A DNA stretch of 64,000 bases from positions 1 through 64,000 of the forward strand of contig JAXLWB010000002.1 in NCBI GenBank assembly GCA_046328715.1, given 5' to 3'. Shown piece by piece: positions 15,550-25,500 of the stretch (positions within the stretch are counted from its first letter, which is position 1; every line of letters starts with the position of its first letter). Below the pieces are notes generated by a model. It made no database searches. It saw only the letters and a list, made by a program, of their open reading frames with translations, and was not told where the DNA came from. The DNA is from JAXLWB01 sp046328715 (GTDB lineage: Bacteria; Chloroflexota; Anaerolineae; Caldilineales; Caldilineaceae). The position numbers and the translations under genes are program-made.

Positions 15550-18500
15550 ATGGAACTATCAATGATATTTACAGCACAAAACATTCAGGACTGGCTCTGC
15601 CACTGGTTAGCCCAAAAGTCAGGGTTCTCCTACGAAACCATCGATCCACGTAAGCCCTTTACTGAATTTGGGCTAGATTCGTTGGCCGCAGTCGAGTTAT
15701 CACAAGCCTTAGAGGAATGGTTAGGGTCATCATTATCGCTTGATGCGACCATTGCCTGGGATTACCCAACGCCCCAGGATCTTGCAACATTTGTGAGTGC
15801 GCAACTCACTCTCAGCAATGCAAAGGAGGTCACGCTTCAGCCTTCGCCCTTGACAGTACCAACCCCAGGCGAAGTCACTTGCGACAACTCTTTCAATCAC
15901 TCAGCAATTGCCATCGTCGGGATGAGTTGTCGTTTTCCCGGCAACGTTGACAGCCCGGCCAAACTCTGGCAATTGTTGCAGAGCGGCACCGATGCTATTG
16001 TGGAGGTGCCTGCCGACCGTTGGGATGCTGCAACTTTGTACAGCGCCGAAGCCGCCACCCCAGGCAAAATGAACAGTCGTTGGGGCGGCTTTTTAGAAAA
16101 TGTTGACCAGTTCGACGCTGCCTTTTTTGGCATCTCTCCTCGTGAGGCCACCTATCTCGATCCCCAGCAACGGCTGCTGCTCGAAGTCTGTTGGCACGCT
16201 TTGGAAGATGCCGCCATTGCCCCCGCTTCACTGGCTGGCAGCCGCACGGGAGTCTTTATCGGTGCCAGCGGCAATGATTACGCCCGTCTGCTGATCGAAC
16301 AAGCCGCCGCCCAGGATGCCTACGTCGGCACAGGCAACGCCTTGAGCATCCTCGCCAACCGCATCTCCTACCTGCTCGACCTGCGCGGACCCAGTTTGAC
16401 CATCGACACAGCTTGCTCTTCGTCGCTGGTGGCGGTACATCAAGCCTGTTTGGCTCTGCGCCAGGGTGAATGTGATCTGGCATTAGTCGGCGGCGTCAAC
16501 TTGATTCTCTCGCCCGACCTCACAGTGGCTTTGTCACAGGCACACATGATGGCAAGCGATGGGCGCTGCAAAACCTTCGATGCACGTGCTGATGGTTACG
16601 TACGCAGCGAAGGCGTGGGCGTGGTTGTACTCAGACGATTGAGCGACGCCCAACTCGCTGGCGATCCTATTCTCGCCCAAATCCGTGGCTCAGCCATCAA
16701 CCAGGATGGGCGCAGCAACGGCCTAACCGCCCCCAACGGCCCCGCCCAACAGGCGGTGATCCGCCAGGCGCTCCACAACGCCAACGTCAGTGCCGACCAG
16801 ATCGGCTATGTGGAAATGCACGGCACCGGCACCGCACTCGGCGATCCCATCGAGGTCAATTCGCTCAAAGCGATCTTCGACAACCGTGCCAATCCGCAAC
16901 GTTGTTGGCTGGGGGCTGTAAAGGCCAACATTGGGCATTTGGAAGCGGCAGCGGGGATCGCCAGTTTAATCAAAACTGTACTCTGTCTGCGTCATCAGGA
17001 GATTCCCCGCCAGCTACATCTGCAACAGATCAACCCGTACATCGCGCTGGACAATTCAGCACTGGCCATTGTCCAACAAAACCAGCCGTGGACCACTGCT
17101 GACAAGCCACGCCTGGCCGGTGTCAGTTCCTTCGGTTTTGGCGGCACCAACGCCCACCTGATTCTGGAAGAAGCGCCAGTCAAGCCCGCTCTTGCTCCAC
17201 AACTGGAACGAAACTATCACATCTTTACGCTCTCTGCCCATAGCCAGGAGTCACTGCGCCAACTCGCCCAAAGCCATGCTGATTTTCTGCTGCACAATCC
17301 GCAACTGGCATTGGGCGACATTTGCTTTACCGTCAACAACGGACGCAACCATTTTGAAGAGCGGCTGGCCATCGTCTGCCACAGCGTTACCCAGTTGATC
17401 CAAACACTCCAGGGCTTTTCCGCAGGCAAATCTTCGACCAATCTATTTTACGGCCAGGCAGAAAACAACTGTACCCCAGTGTTTCTTTTTAGCGGCCAGG
17501 GATCGCAAGTTGTAAACATGGGCAGGCAGCTTTACGAAACGCAGCCACTATTTCGTCAAACACTAATCGAATGTTCTGAGTTGTTACAACCGCATCTCGG
17601 TGAGTCGCTGATTGAGCTACTCTATCCCACTGATGCGAGTTGCAGTTGGCAGGTGGCAAGTAATAATGCTGAATCCAAAATCCAAAATCTAAAATCCAAA
17701 ATTGATTTGACTGTCTTCGCCCAGCCTGCCCTTTTTGCCCTGGAATACTCATTGGTACGGCTTTGGCAGAGTTGGGGCATTGAGCCAGCCATTTTGTTGG
17801 GGCACAGCGTCGGCGAAATCACAGCCGCCTGTGTGGCGGGTGGATTGAGTTTGCCTGCTGCCTTACATCTGATCACCAGGCGTGGACAACTGATGCAATC
17901 CCTGCCCGCTGGCGGAGCGATGGCTGCCATCTTTGCCGACGCAGCACGCGTGCGTCAACAATTGCACGCCTACGGCCAACGGGCTGTGATTGCTGCCTTC
18001 AATGCTACTGAACATACCGTCATATCGGGCGAGGAAACTGCGATTCAGGCACTGCTTGCCGAGTTCGCCGTGGCCGGTGTCGAAGGTCGCCAACTCAACG
18101 TTTCTCGTGCCTTCCATTCACCGCTGCTCGACCCGATGCTTGCCGAGCTAGAGGCGACCGCCGCCACGATCACATCGCAACCCTTGCAGTTGCCATTGGT
18201 CAGCAATCTCACGGGCGAAGCACTACCAATCGGAACTGTCATCCCACCAGAATATTGGCGTAAACAGGCACGCCAGCCAGTCCTCTTTCACCAGGGCTTG
18301 ACCCATCTTTTGCAAGAAGGGTTCACCACCTTCATAGAAGTCGGTCCCAAACCGGTGCTTTCGACACTGGGCCAACGCCACGAGCAGGGCGACCAAGCCG
18401 ATTGGCTGCCTTCGCTCAGCGGTAAAGAGGATGACTGGGCCACGATCCTGCGTACGCTGGCACAGTTGTATGTGCACGGTGCCAATGTGAAGTGGCACGA

Positions 18501-21500
18501 AGTTGACCGTGGCTTTCAACGGCAGCGGCTTTCACTGCCCACCTATCGTTTTCAAGGGAAACGGTATTGGTTTCCAACCCAGAAACAGCCAAAACAGAAA
18601 TCTCTGATTCATTTGAAGCCAGAAGTGCCTTCACAAGGAAATTCAGCTATGCAAAACAATGGCAATCATCGATCATCGCTACCTTCATCGTCCACGATTG
18701 CACCGAGCCCACGTCAACAAAGCATCCTTTCCAGCTTGCGTGTGATGCTGGCAGGTCTACTCCACACTTCGCCAGACGAACTGTCCAGCGACACACCCTT
18801 CCTGGCAATGGGGGCCGACTCGATCGTGCTGCTCGAAGCAGTGCGCCGCATCGAAAAAGAATTTGGCGTCAAAGTGCAAATCCGCCAGTTTTTTGAAGAA
18901 ACCAGCACCCTAGCCACCTTGGCAACCTACATTGCCCAACAACTGCCTGAATTGGTTACTATGCAGCCAATGATCAATCCTCTTCCTACGGATCGTGAGG
19001 TTTCTGCCGCGCAATCCGCAATCCACCCCCTCTCCCTTGCACAGCAACTGCTCGACATTGTCACTAAGCAGCTCGATCTGCTCAATCGCTATGATCTGGC
19101 AGCAGGGTCAACCTTGCCTACGCAACCCTTATCTGCTCCTGTCATGCAACCACCACCCAAGACACAGTCAACTGTTGACGCTGTTCGCCAATTCATGGAG
19201 GCGTCAACCCCTGCCGCAGCAAACATTAGTACTGAAATCTTCACTTCCAAAACGATGGCGCTCAGCGAAGCACAACAGCAACTGTGGTTTCTCAGCCAGA
19301 TGGGCCACGAAGCTTCGCTTGCCTATCATGAATCAGTCAGTTTGTGGCTATATGGCAACTTGCAAATTGACCATTTGCGCACTGCGTTGCAAACGCTGGT
19401 TGATCGCCACGAGGCATTGCGCACCACATTTAGCAGCGAAGGCGATGTACAACAGATCGCATCGTCAGCGACCTTCAATCTTCCGATCTTCGATCTTTCT
19501 GGCTCAAGTGACATTGCCAGTCGTGCAGTTGCCGACTGGTTTACCCAAGAAAGTCAACGAGCCATCGACCTGTGTAGGGGACCGCTCTTTCGCGTGCAAT
19601 TGCTCAAACTGGCGGCTGAGGAGTATGTACTGGTTCTCACTGCCCATCACATCATCATCGACGGCTTGTCGATGGCGGTATTGCTGCATGAAGTGAGCGA
19701 ACTCTATTCTGCCGCTTGTCGTGGTGAAAAGGTTAGGTTGCCCGCCGCTACCCAATTTAGCCAACACATCTCCTGGCAAGCCAACCGCCGCAACACGTCC
19801 CAACTGGCCGAAGATGAAAGTTATTGGCTGCAACGGTTGCAAGGCCAGTTGCCCGTGCTCGAACTGCCACTCGACCATGCTCGCCCGCCTGTACAAAGTT
19901 ACCGCGGTGCACTCGAATCAATCACACTGGATGGCGAATTGAGCCGTGCCCTGCACCAAGTGAGCCAACAAATGGGCAGTACGCTCTTTATGACCCTGCT
20001 TGCCGCCTATTTCACCCTTCTGCATCGCATCAGCGGGCAGGAAGATGTGATTGTTGGTGTACCAACTGCGGGCAGGGAAATGGCAGGCGGCGAAAGTATT
20101 GTTGGCTACTGCACCCATCTTTTGCCTATCCGGAACCAATTAACAGGCAATCTTAGCTTTGCCCAAATGGTCCAGCAGGTGCGCCACACGCTACTCGATG
20201 CCTTCCAACATCGTGAATATCCCTTTGCCCGACTCGTCACCCAATTGGTCAAGACACAGCGAATCAGCCGAGATCTTAGCCTGACTCCTATCCTCAATTC
20301 AACCTTTAACTTCAACAGCCAGATGGCAATCCCCCACTTTCATGGCTTGACAGCGATGATTGGCCCTCGCCCGACCAGCTTCGTCGACCACGATCTGAGC
20401 GTCAATGTGCTCGACAACGGCCAACAATTGGTCATTGATTTCGAATACAGCGCCGATCTTTTTGAACCTTCCACAGTGAAACGGCTTGCTGGTCATTTCG
20501 TTACATTGTTGCAGGCCATTAGCCAAGATGTCGCCCAGTCTGTATACGATCTGCCTCTGCTCAGCCCCGAAGAAAGGCGTCAACTATTAGTCGATTGGAA
20601 TGGCACAGATGCGCCCTTTGACACCAGGATTGGTTTTCATCAACTCTTCGAATCGCAGGTAGCCAAGACCCCGGATGCACTGGCAGTGCTTTTTGAGGGC
20701 CAGCAATTGACCTATCGTCAACTCAATGCCATGGCGAATGGCATTGCCCATCAACTGCGCGGGTTGGGCGTTGGTCGCGACACGCTGGTAGCAATTCTGA
20801 CTGAGCGTAGCCACGACTTTATGGCGGCAATGATTGGCATCTTCAAAGCTGGTGGTGCTTATTTGCCACTGGATGTGCGTGCCCCCGCCGCTCGGCAAAG
20901 TCAGATTCTGGGTCAAAGCCGCACGCCGCTCTTGCTGATCAGCGCTGACTTTGCTGCCCTGGCCCACGAAGCTCTGGAAGCTCTGCCGGCTGAACAACGC
21001 CCGCGCCTTTTGCGGATCGAAGACCTCAAGCGCCAGATCGAACAAACCGACAACCTGCCACTGCTCAATGACCACGAAGACATTGGTTCCCGGCTGGCCT
21101 ATGTTATCTACACCTCTGGTTCCACTGGTTTGCCCAAGGGGGCGATGGTCGAACAGCGCGGCATGATCAACCATCTGTATGCCAAGATCGACGATCTACA
21201 ACTGACTGCTGCCGACACCGTCGCCCAAACTGCGCCACAGAGTTTTGACATTTCGGTCTGGCAATTTCTCTCCACGCTGGTTTTGGGTGGGCGAGTTCAC
21301 ATTTTCCCCGATGAAATCGCCGGCGATCCGCAACACCTGCTGCGTCAGACTGCCGAGCAGCAGATCACGATTCTCGAAGTGGTGCCCTCGTTGCTGCGTA
21401 TGATGCTCGACGAAGCCGACCACGAAGCACCCGATCTAAGCATGCTACGTTGGATGATCCCCACGGGTGAGGCACTGCCTCCCAATCTGGCACGCCGCTG

Positions 21501-22542
21501 GATGACTCGTTTCCCCGCCATTCCAATGATCAATGCCTATGGGCCAACCGAATGCTCAGACGATGTCACCCACTACCCGATCTTTGAACCGCCTGCCGAA
21601 AGCGTGGTCAATATGCCTATCGGTCGGCCGGTGCGCAACATGCGTATGTACATTCTCGATACCCAACGCCAACCTGTGCCGCTTGGCGTGGCTGGTGAGC
21701 TCTATGTCGGTGGTATTGGTGTGGGTCGTGGCTACATTTACGACCCAGAGCGCACTGCTCAGGCCTTTGTCCCCGACCCCTTCAGCGCTGACCCGGCGGC
21801 TCGCCTCTACAAAACTGGCGATAAAGCTCGCTATTTGGCGAATGGCAACATTGAATATCTTGGACGGCTCGACTTTCAGGTCAAAATTCGTGGCTTCCGC
21901 ATTGAACTAGGCGAGATCGAAGCGGTGCTGGAACAACATCCAGCGATCTATCAGGCGGTCGTCGTCGATCACGTCGATGTCACTGGCAACAAACGGCTGG
22001 TGGCCTATGTGGTGGGGAAGGAGGAACAAGTGGCAAGTGGCAAGCGGCAAGTGGCAAGTAACGAGCTTGAACCTGCAACTCTCCGCCAATATATGAATGA
22101 GCACCTGCCCGACTACATGGTTCCTTCGGCCTTTGTCGTGCTTGATGCCATTCCACTGACGCCCAATGGCAAAACCGACCGCAAAGCGCTCCCTGCACCC
22201 GATTCCCTGACAGAGAACGAAGAAAACAAGATCACACCTCCGCGCACGCCCACTGAGGCAAAACTGGTCGATATTTGGGCGGAAGTGTTGCATTTGCCAA
22301 CTGCACGTGTGGGCATTTACCAGGACTTCTTCGAGATGGGCGGGCATTCACTCTTGGCAACTCAAGCTGCCTCCCGTATTCGCCAGAACTTTGCCATCGA
22401 TTTGCCATTGCGCACCTATTTCAACGAACCAACGATTGCCGGGCTAGCCACTTGGATCGATGCCACACGCTGGGCAACGGAATCATCCCAGCCACTGAAC
22501 GCTGTCAATCCACTCGACCGGGAGATCGGAGAACTTCTATGA
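15550..22542 (+). CDS. Hybrid PKS-NRPS: ACP-KS-AT-ACP-C-A-PCP
   Basis: 2330 residues; first megasynthase of the lipopeptide line. ACP1 has its phosphopantetheine Ser at 44 (GLDSLA). KS carries Cys289, His424 and His463. AT has active Ser753 (GHSVGE) and an AFHS motif fitting malonyl-CoA. ACP2 Ser is 1091 (GADSIV). The C domain has HHIIIDG near 1366. The A domain (about 1693-2215) reads by eye D-I-W-E-I-T-A-D-D at the specificity positions, and the PCP Ser is 2267. No KR, DH or ER is present, so the extended acyl chain should keep its 3-oxo group. I expect ACP1 to receive a fatty acid from the FAAL at 45300. In-frame low-complexity inserts sit in the AT domain and before A10. It ends in a short acidic tail (DREIGELL), a possible docking tail. 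Confidence 0.93.
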   Translation: MELSMIFTAQNIQDWLCHWLAQKSGFSYETIDPRKPFTEFGLDSLAAVELSQALEEWLGSSLSLDATIAWDYPTPQDLATFVSAQLTLSNAKEVTLQPSPLTVPTPGEVTCDNSFNHSAIAIVGMSCRFPGNVDSPAKLWQLLQSGTDAIVEVPADRWDAATLYSAEAATPGKMNSRWGGFLENVDQFDAAFFGISPREATYLDPQQRLLLEVCWHALEDAAIAPASLAGSRTGVFIGASGNDYARLLIEQAAAQDAYVGTGNALSILANRISYLLDLRGPSLTIDTACSSSLVAVHQACLALRQGECDLALVGGVNLILSPDLTVALSQAHMMASDGRCKTFDARADGYVRSEGVGVVVLRRLSDAQLAGDPILAQIRGSAINQDGRSNGLTAPNGPAQQAVIRQALHNANVSADQIGYVEMHGTGTALGDPIEVNSLKAIFDNRANPQRCWLGAVKANIGHLEAAAGIASLIKTVLCLRHQEIPRQLHLQQINPYIALDNSALAIVQQNQPWTTADKPRLAGVSSFGFGGTNAHLILEEAPVKPALAPQLERNYHIFTLSAHSQESLRQLAQSHADFLLHNPQLALGDICFTVNNGRNHFEERLAIVCHSVTQLIQTLQGFSAGKSSTNLFYGQAENNCTPVFLFSGQGSQVVNMGRQLYETQPLFRQTLIECSELLQPHLGESLIELLYPTDASCSWQVASNNAESKIQNLKSKIDLTVFAQPALFALEYSLVRLWQSWGIEPAILLGHSVGEITAACVAGGLSLPAALHLITRRGQLMQSLPAGGAMAAIFADAARVRQQLHAYGQRAVIAAFNATEHTVISGEETAIQALLAEFAVAGVEGRQLNVSRAFHSPLLDPMLAELEATAATITSQPLQLPLVSNLTGEALPIGTVIPPEYWRKQARQPVLFHQGLTHLLQEGFTTFIEVGPKPVLSTLGQRHEQGDQADWLPSLSGKEDDWATILRTLAQLYVHGANVKWHEVDRGFQRQRLSLPTYRFQGKRYWFPTQKQPKQKSLIHLKPEVPSQGNSAMQNNGNHRSSLPSSSTIAPSPRQQSILSSLRVMLAGLLHTSPDELSSDTPFLAMGADSIVLLEAVRRIEKEFGVKVQIRQFFEETSTLATLATYIAQQLPELVTMQPMINPLPTDREVSAAQSAIHPLSLAQQLLDIVTKQLDLLNRYDLAAGSTLPTQPLSAPVMQPPPKTQSTVDAVRQFMEASTPAAANISTEIFTSKTMALSEAQQQLWFLSQMGHEASLAYHESVSLWLYGNLQIDHLRTALQTLVDRHEALRTTFSSEGDVQQIASSATFNLPIFDLSGSSDIASRAVADWFTQESQRAIDLCRGPLFRVQLLKLAAEEYVLVLTAHHIIIDGLSMAVLLHEVSELYSAACRGEKVRLPAATQFSQHISWQANRRNTSQLAEDESYWLQRLQGQLPVLELPLDHARPPVQSYRGALESITLDGELSRALHQVSQQMGSTLFMTLLAAYFTLLHRISGQEDVIVGVPTAGREMAGGESIVGYCTHLLPIRNQLTGNLSFAQMVQQVRHTLLDAFQHREYPFARLVTQLVKTQRISRDLSLTPILNSTFNFNSQMAIPHFHGLTAMIGPRPTSFVDHDLSVNVLDNGQQLVIDFEYSADLFEPSTVKRLAGHFVTLLQAISQDVAQSVYDLPLLSPEERRQLLVDWNGTDAPFDTRIGFHQLFESQVAKTPDALAVLFEGQQLTYRQLNAMANGIAHQLRGLGVGRDTLVAILTERSHDFMAAMIGIFKAGGAYLPLDVRAPAARQSQILGQSRTPLLLISADFAALAHEALEALPAEQRPRLLRIEDLKRQIEQTDNLPLLNDHEDIGSRLAYVIYTSGSTGLPKGAMVEQRGMINHLYAKIDDLQLTAADTVAQTAPQSFDISVWQFLSTLVLGGRVHIFPDEIAGDPQHLLRQTAEQQITILEVVPSLLRMMLDEADHEAPDLSMLRWMIPTGEALPPNLARRWMTRFPAIPMINAYGPTECSDDVTHYPIFEPPAESVVNMPIGRPVRNMRMYILDTQRQPVPLGVAGELYVGGIGVGRGYIYDPERTAQAFVPDPFSADPAARLYKTGDKARYLANGNIEYLGRLDFQVKIRGFRIELGEIEAVLEQHPAIYQAVVVDHVDVTGNKRLVAYVVGKEEQVASGKRQVASNELEPATLRQYMNEHLPDYMVPSAFVVLDAIPLTPNGKTDRKALPAPDSLTENEENKITPPRTPTEAKLVDIWAEVLHLPTARVGIYQDFFEMGGHSLLATQAASRIRQNFAIDLPLRTYFNEPTIAGLATWIDATRWATESSQPLNAVNPLDREIGELL
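17638..17705 (+). repeat. In-frame low-complexity insert in the AT domain
   Basis: GGCAGGTGGCAAGTAATAAT and a triple AAATCCAAAATC-type repeat encode WQVASNNAESKIQNLKSK just before the conserved QPALFALEY motif. Such CAAGTGGCAAGT and AATCCAAAATCC units look like the short intergenic repeats of this genome (compare 22020-22065 and 25630-25675). The frame is kept, in a probable surface loop. Confidence 0.7.
22018..22080 (+). repeat. In-frame GTGGCAAGT-type repeat near the A10 region of module 1
   Basis: Three GTGGCAAG units encode EEQVASGKRQVASNELEPAT in the hinge region of the A domain's C-terminal subdomain. The same DNA unit occurs at 17650. Confidence 0.65.
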
Positions 22543-25500
22543 TTGCCGCACCCATTCATTCCCCAATCTCCCAATCTTCAATCTCCAATCCCCCCCGTAC
22601 GCGAGCAAATGGTGAAATATCAACCATCCCACATCTGCTCACCCGACTGCGGGCACTCGACATCCACCTCTGGCTAGAGGCAGATCGACTGCGTTACAAC
22701 GCCCCCAAAGGTGTGCTGACTTCAGAACTGCTGGATGAGTTGCGGGCTAACAAAGAGGAAATTATCGCCTTTTTGCAGCGCTCCAACGAGCCATCCCCCG
22801 CTGCCGGGGTAAAAATCCCCCGTGCTTCGCGTACTGGCTCACTGCCACTATCCTTCGCACAGGAGCGGCTCTGGCTGCTGGATCAACTAGAGGGGGGCAA
22901 CAATGCAGCCTATAACATGCCCGCAGCCTTTCACCTACAAGGGGCGCTCAACCAAGCAGCACTGCACGCCAGTTTGCAGGAGTTGATTCGTCGCCACGAG
23001 ATTCTACGCACCACCTTTCCTGCGGTCGAAGGTGTGCCGGTGCAACAGATCGCCGAGACAGCCAACTTTGCTTTGCCAGTGATTGATTTGCGTAGATTTC
23101 CCGGCAATCAACAGGCAAATGAAACCAAACGGCTGATGTTCGTCGAAGCTACCCAGCCCTTTAACTTGGCAAGCGGTCCACTATTACGCGGTCAATTGCT
23201 CCAACTTGGCGAAGAGGAATTTGTCCTACTTCTGACCATGCACCACATCATCTCCGATGGCTGGTCGATCAATGTAATGATCAGTGAGCTAGGTGCGCTC
23301 TATGCAGCATTTTGCCAAGATCTGCCTTCGCCGCTAGCTGAGTTGCCTGTACAATATGCCGACTTTGCCCAATGGCAACGCCAATGGCTATGCGAGAAGC
23401 GGCTGGAAAACGAATTAGCATTCTGGCGTGAACGGCTGCATGGAGCATCGCCACTGCTAGAGTTGCCCACCTGGCAACCTCGCCCACCGATCCAAACATT
23501 GCGTGGGGCACGGTTGCGCTTCACACTGGATCGTGAACTCACTCACCAATTACGCAGGCTCAGCCAGCAGCAGGGGGCAACGCTGGCGATGACGCTGCTC
23601 AGCGCCTTCAATGTACTGTTAGCGCGCTACAGCGGACAGAACGATCTGGTGGTGGGCATGCCGATTGCCAATCGCAATCACGCCGGAATTGAACACTTGA
23701 TCGGCTTCTTCCTCAACACCCTGCTGTTGCGCAGCGATCTGAGCGATAACCCGAGCTTCGTCGAGCTGCTGGTACGCACTCGTCATGCCACAGTGGAGGC
23801 CTACACCCACCAAGACCTGCCCTTTATCAAACTGGCCGAAGCCTTACAACCAGAGCGGACACTCAGCTATAACCCGCTCTTTCAAGTGCTCTTTCTCTAT
23901 CAAGGGGAAGGCAATCGCCAGATCTCCTTGCCCAGCTTACGGGTGACGTTACTGGAAAACGAGATCGTGCAACTAAAAGACGATCTGCTTTTAGAGCTGG
24001 AAGAGGTGGGCGGTACGTTGTGCGGTACTTGGGAATACAACCTTGATCTCTTCCAACCAGCCTTTATCGAACGCTTCTCAACTCACTTTGAGATTTTACT
24101 GCGGGCAATCGTTGCCGACCCCAGTCAGAGCGTGCTGCAATTGCCCCTGCTCAGCGCCCGCGAGCGGCGACAGTTGTTGGTCGATTGGAACAACAACGAG
24201 GCATATCTCGATCCCAATCTGACCTTCCTACGCCGTTTTGAAGCACAGGTAGTGCAAAGTCCCAACGCTATTGCCGTCCACTTTGGCGCTGAGCAACTGA
24301 GCTATGCTGCACTCAACCAGCGTGCCGAAGAGCTTGCCAGCCAATTGTTGGCCCAGGGGGTTGTGGCGGAAACCATTGTCTCCGTTCTTGCCCGACGTAG
24401 CCCGGATTTTCTTGCCAGCATCTTGGCCATCTTCAAAGTGGGCGCAGCTTACCTCCCACTCGACTTGCGTTCGCCAGCAGCCCGCATCGGGCAAGTATTG
24501 CAACAAAGCCAATCGCCGATCGTCCTTGCCAGCCGCCAACTGACGACATTATTCGACGAAGCCATCAGCACCTTGCCATCGAATCAATCTCCCAGTCCTA
24601 TTTGGCTCGAAGATCCAGCACCGCAACTCGCGCCCATCGCAGGTACCCGCCACAATCCGCGCCCCCAGTGGGCACCCGCCGCAATCCGCAATTCCCCATT
24701 AGCCTACGTCATCTACACATCTGGCTCTACAGGCACGCCGAAGGGGGTCATGGTCGAGCAACGGGGCATGATCAACCACATCTTTGCCAAGATCAAGGAT
24801 TTGAAGTTGACCAGCCAGGATATCGTTGCCCAAAACGCTAGTCAGAGTTTTGTCGTCTCTGTCTGGCAATTCCTGGCAGCTTTGGTTGTAGGTGGCAGCG
24901 TGGAAATCTTCCCAGATGAAATCGCCAACGACCCGCATCAACTCTTTCATGCTTGCCAGCAACGGGGCGTCACCATTCTCGAAGTGGTACCTTCGCTTCT
25001 GCGCACCTTGTTGAGCGATCTGGCGGAACTAGGCGCACCATCATTGCCTGACCTGCGCTGGCTAGTGCCAACTGGCGAAGTACTCCCGCCCAAAGTTGCT
25101 CGCCTTTGGTTGCAACACTACCCAACAATCCCGCTACTCAATGCCTATGGCTCAACCGAGTGCTCGGATGACGTCGCCCATTGTCCTGTCTATGTGGCAC
25201 CTGGTGAACAGGTGTTACGCATGGCGATTGGTCGCCCGGTCTTGAACACGCGGCTCTACATTCTCGATGGCTATATGCAGCCTGTGCCAGTGGGCGTTGT
25301 CGGCGAAATCTATGTCGGCGGTTTGGGTGTAGGGCGTGGCTATCTCTATGATACAGAGCGAACGGCACAAGCCTTTGTTGCCGACCCTTTCAGCACTGAT
25401 CCCGCTGCTCGCCTCTATAAAACCGGCGACAAAGCACGCTATCTGCCCGATGGCAACATTGAGTATATGGGGCGCGTCGATTTCCAGGTAAAAGTTCGTG

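Noticed and set aside
22275..22538. N-terminal extension of NRPS 2 overlapping the first megasynthase by 260 bp
   Set aside because: The extension is another frame of the PCP domain. ATG 22539 with ATGA overlap and GGAG gives the proper docking-domain start.
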